Assembly (NCBI GenBank): GCA_025963815.1
Contig: JAOQAA010000119.1
Coordinates: 1-11,253, forward strand
DNA length: 11,253 nt
Direction: 5' to 3'
Source: Capsulimonas sp.
Lineage (GTDB): Bacteria > Armatimonadota > Armatimonadia > Armatimonadales > Capsulimonadaceae
The translations under genes were made by a program, and so were the position numbers. The notes under the pieces were generated by a model. It had not been told where the DNA came from, searched no databases, and saw nothing but the letters and a program-made list of their open reading frames with translations. Of this stretch, positions 6,375-11,253 are shown piece by piece. Within the stretch, counting starts at the first letter, position 1, and each line of letters begins with the position of its first letter.

Positions 6375-6425
6375 TGTAATATTAGTTGCGACGCACACAT
6401 ATCGTACAAATCCATGTTACACTAC
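6371..6425. repeat. Inverted repeat with 9-bp arms between two membrane-protein genes
   Basis: GTAGTGTAA (6371-6379, spanning the stop of the upstream gene) and TTACACTAC (6417-6425) are perfect reverse complements separated by 37 bases. The right arm overlaps the candidate -10 of the following 49-residue gene. It could be a looping operator pair or chance; no second copy with the same spacing was seen. Confidence 0.35.
6415..6423 (+). promoter_or_regulatory. Candidate extended -10 promoter of the 49-residue membrane protein gene
   Basis: TGT followed by TACACT (6418-6423) resembles an extended -10. The leader from about 6430 to 6504 contains an imperfect hairpin (TGACC-AA-GATC pairing with GATC-GGTCA, 6432-6455). 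Confidence 0.35.
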
Positions 6426-6504
6426 ATATGCTGACCAAGATCAATAGATCGGTCACGATTGTTTTGCGACAGCATGACACAAGAAATCATTGCGGGAGTA
6501 CGTT

Positions 6505-6654
6505 ATGTTCAAAATCATCGGCGGCGTCGTCTTCGCCATAGGAGCGTTCCTCTGGCTGGGCAACATGTTCCGCTTCTTCCCAACCTTCCCCCTGGCCGGC
6601 TACATCACCATGCTCGCCGGCGGCTGGCTCTTCCGCAAGGAAGTAAACTCTTAA
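6505..6654 (+). CDS. Small two-helix membrane protein, 49 residues
   Basis: An ATG at 6505 with GGGAG at 6494-6498 (6-base spacer) opens a 49-codon frame ending TAA at 6652-6654. The protein begins MFKIIGGVVFAIGAFLWLGN and ends WLFRKEVNS. It has two hydrophobic stretches (about residues 4-19 and 28-42) split by a short FRFFPTFPL turn, and a charged C-terminus. That pattern fits a hairpin inner-membrane miniprotein. A textbook terminator begins 7 bases after the stop, which supports a real monocistronic gene. A longer frame running through this region into the macro-domain gene is in a different frame and crosses the terminator, so it was not used. Function unknown. Confidence 0.75.
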   Translation: MFKIIGGVVFAIGAFLWLGNMFRFFPTFPLAGYITMLAGGWLFRKEVNS

Positions 6655-6660
6655 CGTATA

Positions 6661-6688
6661 CAGCGCCTTCTCGCGAAGGCGCTGTTTT
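6661..6688 (+). terminator. Rho-independent terminator
   Basis: CAGCGCCTTC (6661-6670), loop TCGC, GAAGGCGCTG (6675-6684), then TTTT (6685-6688) and a further T run soon after. This is a perfect 10-bp GC-rich stem with a tetraloop and U tract, ending the 49-residue gene. Confidence 0.9.
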
Positions 6689-6733
6689 ACTTTCAAGGCA
6701 TTCTCTATGTGTAACTAACACACGAACATCGGG

Positions 6734-6739
6734 TACACT
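6734..6739 (+). promoter_or_regulatory. Candidate -10 of the macro-domain/GNAT operon
   Basis: TACACT lies 29 bases before the ATG at 6768, close to the terminator of the preceding gene. No clear -35 and no TGn extension were found. Weak, but this short gap is the only place for the operon promoter. Confidence 0.3.
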
Positions 6740-6767
6740 AAGATCATCGATCAAGGAATACCCCGTG

Positions 6768-7424
6768 ATGAACAAAAACTTCCAACCCCATATTATCCTG
6801 ACCGCCGTGGACGGCGGCTTGGAAAGCGCATGGCGCGAACATTGTGGCGACTTTCCGAACGTCACCATACACCGCGGCTCAATCTTTGATGTTTCTTGTG
6901 ACGCACTCGTCAGCCCCGCGAACAGTTTTGGGTTTATGGACGGTGGGATCGACATGCTCTACAGCCGCCGCTTTGGATGGGAGCTTCAGAACCGACTGCA
7001 AGAGGCAATTGTAGCGCGCCATCATGGCGAACTTCTGGTGGGCGCCGCCGAGATCGTTCAGACGGAAGATCCCACTTTCCCCTATCTTATCGCGGCTCCG
7101 ACAATGCGTGTGCCGATGGTGCTAGGTTATACGGTCAACCCATATCTGGCCGCACGGGCTGTACTGCTGCTTGTCAAACATGGGAACTTTGCAGATGGTG
7201 AGCATGCGGGAGAGCGGATCGGCGACTACGTCCAGACAATCGCTTTTCCAGGGCTAGGGACAGGAGTAGGACGCGTCGGTCCAAATACATGCGCGCATCA
7301 GATGCGAAGGGCGCTGGAGGAAGTCGTGGGAGGTGAACCATTCTTCCCGAGGTCATGGGTGGAGGCCGTCCAGCGGCATAAAACGAATTATATGGATTTC
7401 CTCGGCGAAGTCGAGGCGTCATGA
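6768..7424 (+). CDS. Divergent macro-domain (Appr-1''-p processing-like) protein
   Basis: The product is 218 residues: a single macro domain with a short C-terminal extension. The ADP-ribose-binding loops are recognisable but variant. VSPANSFGFMDGGID (48-62) replaces the classic NAAN...GGGVD loop and keeps the Asn and the Gly-Gly-x-Asp. GELLVGAAEIV (87-97) corresponds to the TGEA strand, and FPGLGTGVGRVG (160-171) to the phosphate-binding ISTGIYG loop. AAPTMRVPM (109-117) is characteristic of this subfamily. Macro domains bind ADP-ribose or O-acetyl-ADP-ribose, and some remove ADP-ribose from proteins or nucleic acids; which applies here cannot be told. AAGGAA (6753-6758) is the Shine-Dalgarno. 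The GTG at 6765, one codon earlier, is an equally spaced alternative start. The stop overlaps the next start (ATGA), so it is coupled to the GNAT gene. Confidence 0.88.
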   Translation: MNKNFQPHIILTAVDGGLESAWREHCGDFPNVTIHRGSIFDVSCDALVSPANSFGFMDGGIDMLYSRRFGWELQNRLQEAIVARHHGELLVGAAEIVQTEDPTFPYLIAAPTMRVPMVLGYTVNPYLAARAVLLLVKHGNFADGEHAGERIGDYVQTIAFPGLGTGVGRVGPNTCAHQMRRALEEVVGGEPFFPRSWVEAVQRHKTNYMDFLGEVEAS

Positions 7425-7954
7425 CAGACGTCACGATCATGCACCGTCCTCTTACGCCGTCCGAAGCGGAGACGCTGCACCAGGAGCTGAAGTCCACGCC
7501 AAACATTCTCGGCTTCACCGTTAGGGAATTGTTGCGAATGCAGGATGTGCAGGTCGCCGAGGACAATGGCGCGTTCGCGGGCGCGGCGTTGACCTTCGAT
7601 CTGCCACTGGGATGGACGGAGATCGCCGCCGTTTATGTGCTGCCTGACTTTCGTGGACAGGGAGTGGGGACGAAGCTCTTACATGCGGCCTGGGACCGTG
7701 CGTCTGGGCGTGATCGGCATCTTTATATGCTCAGCCGCAATACGCAGGTCATCGAATGGATGCGCAGACAGGGGATGACGATTAACGGCTGCACGCTGAT
7801 GGCGCCGCTCGCCGTGCAGATCTGGATGCCGGTCTACATGGCGAGCCGACACCGCTGGATGGAATCGCTGCGCAAGTCGCGGGAGATTCGGAAATGTCCG
7901 AGCATGGTTCAGGGAATCAAGAAGCGCGAAGCGAAGAAGAACATTGAGGCCTAA
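7421..7954 (+). CDS. GNAT-family N-acetyltransferase
   Basis: The protein is 177 residues. Motif A of the GNAT fold is clear: [17 protein letters not shown] (71-87), with RGQGVG (78-83) as the acetyl-CoA pyrophosphate loop. Strand beta-4 (WTEIAAVYV) precedes it, and the following helix and strand ([20 protein letters not shown]) fit motif B with the usual x-x-Y/W...GM ending. The last 40 residues are basic ([19 protein letters not shown]) and extend beyond the core, perhaps for nucleic-acid or protein contact. The acceptor substrate is unknown. Its ATG overlaps the macro-domain stop (ATGA), implying translational coupling. It converges with the VIT-type gene: the two stop codons overlap by 4 bases. 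Confidence 0.87.
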   Translation: MTDVTIMHRPLTPSEAETLHQELKSTPNILGFTVRELLRMQDVQVAEDNGAFAGAALTFDLPLGWTEIAAVYVLPDFRGQGVGTKLLHAAWDRASGRDRHLYMLSRNTQVIEWMRRQGMTINGCTLMAPLAVQIWMPVYMASRHRWMESLRKSREIRKCPSMVQGIKKREAKKNIEA

Positions 7955-8490
7955 GGGGCAGCGCCAAGCTTGCCGAGCCACAGGCCGATGGCGAAGACGA
8001 TGCCGCCGCCGATGATGACCTGACCGACGGTTTGCGCCAGCGGGCTCTTCATGAATTGGTATCGAATAAACGCGATCGCAAATAGCTCGAAGACCACGAC
8101 GGCGTAGGCAAGGTGCAACGCCATCGAGAGGTCGTGGATCAGAAACGGCAGCGTGTGCAGCATGCCGCCGAACATGGTCGCAAGGCCGGTAATGGCGCCG
8201 CGCATGATGGGGTTGCCGCGCCCGGTGACCGCGCCGTCATCTGACAGCGACTCCGCAAGCCCCATGCTGATGCCCGCCCCGACGCTTGCGGCGAGGCCAA
8301 CAAAGAAACCATCGATCGGGCGATGCGTCACACCGACCGCCGCGAACAGCGGCGCGAGCGTCGAGACGGAGCCGTCCATCAGCCCCAGAAGCGCGGGCTG
8401 CACTTTTTGCAGCACGAAATCGTGATTTGTCTTCTGATCTGCTTCACTCAAGACGGCCTCGCGCCCTTCGACTAATTCTTCCGCAGCCAT
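7951..8490 (-). CDS. VIT1/CCC1-type membrane transporter, similar to the membrane domain of MbfA but without a ferritin domain
   Basis: The protein is 179 residues. [16 protein letters not shown] (35-50), [17 protein letters not shown] (64-80), SDDG and [10 protein letters not shown] (89-98) are the signatures of the VIT-like half of MbfA (erythrin-VIT) proteins, which export iron across the inner membrane. Hydrophobic helices are visible at about 40-55, 62-80, 98-118, 125-146 and 153-173. MbfA carries an N-terminal ferritin-like diiron domain of about 150 residues; here only about 30 polar, acidic residues precede the membrane part. The ATG at 8490 is preferred, with GAGG a few bases upstream; an in-frame TTG at 8508 would add six residues but lacks a Shine-Dalgarno. 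Iron or manganese export is inferred from the family. The upstream gap holds a long inverted repeat; no promoter was confidently seen. Confidence 0.85.
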   Translation of the reverse strand: MAAEELVEGREAVLSEADQKTNHDFVLQKVQPALLGLMDGSVSTLAPLFAAVGVTHRPIDGFFVGLAASVGAGISMGLAESLSDDGAVTGRGNPIMRGAITGLATMFGGMLHTLPFLIHDLSMALHLAYAVVVFELFAIAFIRYQFMKSPLAQTVGQVIIGGGIVFAIGLWLGKLGAAP

Positions 8491-8557
8491 ACCGCCTCTT
8501 TCTACCAATCGTTTTCATTTCGGTCTTCGATCCGTTGCTTCCACGTTTCTGCCCCTG

Positions 8558-8702
8558 TTCTACCCACCCCGACCCTTCGGGCCACCCCTCCCGCAACGGG
8601 AAGGGTTTTTAAGAACTACTCTTACGAAAGCCGTTTGCGATGTCAGTCTCAATACCCTTCCCGTTGCGGGAGGGGTGGCCCGAAGGGTCGGGGTGGGTAG
8701 AA
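8558..8702. repeat. Perfect 49-bp inverted repeat (palindromic intergenic element)
   Basis: The left arm 8558-8606 and right arm 8654-8702 are exact reverse complements over 49 bases, separated by a 47-base AT-richer centre (8607-8653). Each arm contains smaller palindromes (CCCTTCGGG, and CCCG-CAA-CGGG). Similarity continues imperfectly outside the arms (CAGGGG versus GCAGGG). A third partial copy, CGGGGGTGGGTAGAA, follows in direct orientation at 8720-8734. The structure resembles a REP/BIME-type dispersed palindromic element. It lies downstream of trhO and upstream of the VIT-type gene and, as RNA, would form a very stable stem that could end trhO transcription. Confidence 0.85.
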
Positions 8703-8750
8703 GCAGGGCGGACGAAATCCGGGGGTGGGTAGAACGGACAGCGCGAACGA

Positions 8751-9686
8751 TTACGCCGACGCCTCACGCTTGCGCGCCAGTTCGATTTGCCGCTGTCTCT
8801 CGGTTGCGCGGCGGCGCTTTTGCTCGGTCAGTCCATCATGACAGACCGGACAGCTGATTCCTTCTTCGTACTTCTCCGAAAGCTTATCTTCGGCTGTGAT
8901 CGCTCCGCCGCAGCCGAAGCAGCGGATCAAGTCGCCCGGCTGGAGAGTGTGATCGACAGAAACGCGCTCGTCGAACACAAAGCACTCGCCGCGCCAGCGG
9001 CTTTCTTCGGGCGCAACCGTCTCCAGATACTTGAGAATTCCCCCCTGAAGATGATAGACTTCGGGGAAGCCCTGATCGATCATATACGCCGACGCCTTTT
9101 CACAGCGGATGCCGCCGGTGCAGTACATCGCAATCTTCGTGTGGCGCTCCGGATCGAGATTGGCGCGGACGAACTCCGGGAAGTCGCGGAAGGTCTGGGT
9201 CTTAGGATCGACGGCGCCGTCGAATGTTCCGACCGCCACTTCGTAATCGTTGCGCGTGTCGATCAACAGCACGCTTGGGTCGCTGATCAGATCGTTCCAC
9301 TCTTCGGCCGGGACATAAACGCCGACTTCGCGGATCTGTCCGGCGCCGGGATCGCCCAGCCCCATGATCTCGCGCTTCAAACGAACTTTCATGCGAGCGA
9401 AGGGGATTGTCGCGGAGAATGATTCTTTGTGCTCCAAATCGGCGAGCGCGCCGAACGAGCGCAGATGAGCCAGCGCCGCTTCGACCCCGGCGCGCGGGCC
9501 GGCGACCGTGCCGTTAACGCCCTCGGGCGCAAGCAGGATCGTCCCGCGCACGCCCCCGGCGGCGCACAGGGATCGCAGAGGCTCACGCATTTCGGCGAAT
9601 TCGGGCAATGGGATAAATTTATAGAAGGCGGCGACCAGATATTCGGGCGCAGCTTCTTCGGCTTTTCGTGTCATACCAGGATTCAT
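8751..9686 (-). CDS. trhO: tRNA uridine-34 hydroxylase TrhO (rhodanese domain, YceA family)
   Basis: The protein is 311 residues. TrhO proteins use a rhodanese domain to hydroxylate uridine 34 of tRNA, giving ho5U, in the cytoplasm. The N-terminal ferredoxin-like part shows YLVAAFYKFIPLPEF (16-30) and GTILLAPEGVNGTVAG (48-63), which are family hallmarks. The rhodanese domain spans about 130-230, with LLIDTRNDYEVAVGTFDGA and the active-site loop YCTGGIRCEKA (188-198). Cys189 is the predicted catalytic residue; Cys195 is the conserved second cysteine. CFGCGG (256-261) and SCPVC (278-282) form a likely zinc-binding C-terminal module, followed by a basic tail. The ATG at 9686 is used; ATG at 9674 is an alternative. 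A hairpin separates it from the upstream DUF1444-like gene (36-base gap), so it is probably the last gene of that operon. Confidence 0.95.
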   Translation of the reverse strand: MNPGMTRKAEEAAPEYLVAAFYKFIPLPEFAEMREPLRSLCAAGGVRGTILLAPEGVNGTVAGPRAGVEAALAHLRSFGALADLEHKESFSATIPFARMKVRLKREIMGLGDPGAGQIREVGVYVPAEEWNDLISDPSVLLIDTRNDYEVAVGTFDGAVDPKTQTFRDFPEFVRANLDPERHTKIAMYCTGGIRCEKASAYMIDQGFPEVYHLQGGILKYLETVAPEESRWRGECFVFDERVSVDHTLQPGDLIRCFGCGGAITAEDKLSEKYEEGISCPVCHDGLTEQKRRRATERQRQIELARKREASA

Positions 9687-9697
9687 GATACCCGTTT

Positions 9698-9717
9698 CCC
9701 CGCCGTGAACGGCGGGG
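9698..9717 (-). promoter_or_regulatory. Intercistronic 9-bp hairpin just upstream of trhO
   Basis: CCCCGCCGT (9698-9706) pairs perfectly with ACGGCGGGG (9709-9717) around a 2-base centre. In the minus-strand mRNA the stem ends 11 bases before the trhO ATG, leaving AAACGGGTATC as the only accessible ribosome-binding region. It could be a terminator remnant, an RNA-processing or stability element, or a translational control element. No T tract follows. Confidence 0.5.
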
Positions 9718-9722
9718 CAGTG

Positions 9723-10937
9723 CTACGTCAATGGGCGAAGGTCGATTTCGGCCAATTGGGCGTCTGTGGGGAAGGCGCGCGCGCGGAAGCGCGGGGGATA
9801 AATCTCCACAGGCTCCAGCAGGCCCGCCACCGCAGCAACACGCTCCCAGGGAGCGGCGCCGAGCAAGGTGATCTTCCCGGAGGCGTCGCGCTCACTGAAC
9901 AGGATTTGATCGGCAAGCGGGAGCAGGGTGTCGACGCCACGCGACCACGAGGCTGAAGCCGTCACCACGCCGGTCTTCTTATCCCGGTACGCCATGTACT
10001 CGGCGGTGAAAAGGTCCATTCCTTCTTTCTCATGCAAGGCGTTCAGGGAGCGAGTCTGCTGCTGGTAGTATTGCGACATGGTTTGAGCGGCCAGGAGTTT
10101 GAGAGCGGAGTAAGCCGAATGGTTTGGATCCGGCAGATAGGTTTCCCACCTTGCGCCAAGCTGAAAGGCGAAGCCGGACATGGGGCGCGGCTTGCGCAGA
10201 GCTTCCTCGGCGAGCTTCGCCATGGCGGCAAGGCCTTCCGGGTCTTCGCTTCCCGTGACAAGAAGCACGTCCCGGCTGGGAACCATGGCGACATGCCGCC
10301 CCTTAACGGCAAGCGCGGGAACGAGTTCCGGCAGGGGCAGCCGGGACGCGTCATAGTTGTCGCGCCACTCCGAGATGTACAGGCCGGGGCGGAGCGTTTT
10401 GAAGCGGGGAGGCGAGACGGCGAGAAGGTTTTGGGAGCCAAGCGACAGGGCCTCCTCGAAGGTCATCCCCCACTCCGCCAGCTGATCGCGCGTCACCGAG
10501 CGGATCGCCTGTGGCATATCGTAAACCACCTCTACCGTCAGATGCTCGCCGAGCACCCGGTATGGCGTGTCGATCGCCGCGACACCGTCGATCCGCGACT
10601 TCAGAGCGAGATGCTCGAACACAATCCGTTCGCGGATACGCGCGCGCAGGTTCGTCCGCGCGGTGTCCGCCGAAACCTTCTCCACTGACTCCAAGTTTGC
10701 ATAAAGGCGCGCGAAGCGATCAATCACCCCCCGCCGGTTCCAGGGCAAGGCTGCGCGGTACTCCTCATATGCGTTCACGAGATACATCACCACGGCGCCC
10801 TCGCCGCTCGGCGCCAGGCAAAATCGTTCCGGGTCAAACTCCAGCGCAGCTGAATAGCCCGCCGCCTTCGCGGCCGCCATCATCATGGCGGCGAAGTCAC
10901 GTCCGCTCACCGGTGGAAAAAGTTTACCCAGCCCCAT
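9723..10937 (-). CDS. DUF1444-like (YtpQ-like) uncharacterised protein
   Basis: The protein is 404 residues with no signal peptide or membrane helix, so probably cytoplasmic. Similarity to the DUF1444 group is recognised from NAYEEYRAALPWNRRGVIDRF (55-75; the family has an N-Y-x-x-Y...R...V-x-R-F helix) and from LTVEVVYDMPQAIRSVTRDQL (133 onward) with WGMTFEEALSLGSQNLL (156-172). No catalytic motif is apparent and the family's function is unknown. The ATG at 10937 has a suboptimal Shine-Dalgarno (AAGGGA immediately adjacent), so the start is less certain. The gene begins 31 bases after the stop of the SixA-like gene and is followed 36 bases later by trhO, so the three are likely co-transcribed. 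DUF1444 assignment is from pattern memory and moderate; coding status is strong. Confidence 0.72.
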   Translation of the reverse strand: MGLGKLFPPVSGRDFAAMMMAAAKAAGYSAALEFDPERFCLAPSGEGAVVMYLVNAYEEYRAALPWNRRGVIDRFARLYANLESVEKVSADTARTNLRARIRERIVFEHLALKSRIDGVAAIDTPYRVLGEHLTVEVVYDMPQAIRSVTRDQLAEWGMTFEEALSLGSQNLLAVSPPRFKTLRPGLYISEWRDNYDASRLPLPELVPALAVKGRHVAMVPSRDVLLVTGSEDPEGLAAMAKLAEEALRKPRPMSGFAFQLGARWETYLPDPNHSAYSALKLLAAQTMSQYYQQQTRSLNALHEKEGMDLFTAEYMAYRDKKTGVVTASASWSRGVDTLLPLADQILFSERDASGKITLLGAAPWERVAAVAGLLEPVEIYPPRFRARAFPTDAQLAEIDLRPLT

Positions 10938-10968
10938 TCCCTTAGCCCAAGTCTCTCAGCGCGCCATC

Positions 10969-11253
10969 TCACGCAATATTCTGCGCCGAGTAGATCCCCA
11001 CAAGACGTCCGCCCGCCGGGATCACGTCCAGCCATTCCTTCACATCGAATTCCAAATGCGCCAGCGCCGCAGTCGGCATATGCGCGGCCGCGCCTTCGGG
11101 AACAGCCAGCAGGTCCGCGAGCTCTTCAAAGCCGGGATTGTGCCCCACCATCAGCACCCGCGACGCATTTGCCGGAAGTGTATTGACGACCAGCAGCAGG
11201 GTTCCCACCGTGGCCTCGTAGATCGACGACGCGATCACGATCTCTCCGGTATA
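10969..11253 (-). CDS. SixA-like phosphohistidine phosphatase (histidine phosphatase superfamily), C-terminal part, cut by the right edge
   Basis: The visible 94 residues enter from the right edge reading YTGEIVIASSIYEAT and end at a TGA (10971-10969). VLMVGHNPGFEELADLL is the SixA/branch 1 histidine-phosphatase signature containing the second conserved catalytic His (GHNP). The N-terminal RHG motif with the phospho-accepting histidine lies outside the window. SixA proteins dephosphorylate phosphohistidine, for example on NPr of the nitrogen phosphotransferase system or on histidine phosphotransfer domains; the partner here is unknown. It is the most upstream visible gene of the minus-strand cluster with the DUF1444-like gene and trhO. 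Confidence 0.85.
   Translation of the reverse strand, partial: YTGEIVIASSIYEATVGTLLLVVNTLPANASRVLMVGHNPGFEELADLLAVPEGAAAHMPTAALAHLEFDVKEWLDVIPAGGRLVGIYSAQNIA

Noticed and set aside
6459..6767. Upstream extension of the macro-domain frame back to 6459
   Set aside because: The added peptide is low-quality, overlaps the 49-residue gene in another frame and crosses a strong Rho-independent terminator. The macro domain begins right after the ATG at 6768.
8558..8702. Inverted repeat as the ends of an insertion sequence
   Set aside because: Only 47 bases separate the arms and no transposase frame is present; a palindromic REP-like element fits better.
8787..9422. Plus-strand frame opposite trhO
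   Set aside because: It is a shadow of the well-recognised TrhO coding sequence.
10032..10688. 218-residue plus-strand frame opposite the DUF1444-like gene (also 9429-9956)
   Set aside because: Arg/Gly/His-rich antisense translations without motifs; the minus-strand frame is longer and has family-like segments.

Overview
This is an 11.25 kb stretch of GC-rich bacterial chromosome, densely packed with short operons on both strands. No plasmid, phage, IS or CRISPR hallmark is visible. The lineage cannot be fixed from sequence alone. The mix of a HelD-type helicase, a BlaI/M56 receptor pair with a non-penicillin-binding sensor, secreted lectin-tailed proteins and short extended -10 promoters would suit an environmental phylum such as Armatimonadota (Capsulimonas-like). 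That assignment is an inference with modest confidence.

Layout. (1) Positions 1-1215, minus strand: N-terminal 405 residues of a HelD-like RNA-polymerase-recycling ATPase, cut by the left edge. (2) 1415-2686, plus: a secreted protein with a degenerate gluzincin-like domain (HEIVN instead of HExxH) and a C-terminal ricin-type beta-trefoil, ended by a strong hairpin. (3) 2766-5143: a BlaI-type repressor and an M56 (BlaR1/MecR1-like) zinc-protease receptor, directly abutting and closed by a terminator-like hairpin. (4) 5160-5506: a small secreted basic peptide gene. (5) 5580-6374: an orphan membrane-anchored protein. (6) 6505-6654: a 49-residue two-helix membrane protein followed by a clean Rho-independent terminator. 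(7) 6768-7954: a divergent macro-domain protein translationally coupled (ATGA overlap) to a GNAT acetyltransferase. (8) 7951-8490, minus: a VIT/CCC1-type membrane protein resembling only the membrane half of MbfA. (9) 8558-8702: a perfect 49-bp inverted repeat. (10) 8751-11253, minus: a probable operon running sixA-like phosphatase (partial) to a DUF1444-like protein to trhO (tRNA U34 hydroxylase).

The most interesting system is regulatory. The same 16-bp inverted repeat, TACGAA-N4-TTCGTA, occurs just downstream of the -10 of blaI (2771-2786) and again upstream of the small secreted peptide gene (5160-5175). I saw it nowhere else in the window. This predicts that the BlaI-like repressor controls its own operon and the peptide. 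The M56 receptor has an intact HExxH protease but an extracytoplasmic domain of about 290 residues without recognisable penicillin-binding motifs. The unit therefore looks like a non-beta-lactam sensor-protease-repressor circuit whose dedicated output, or feedback ligand or substrate, is a small exported peptide.
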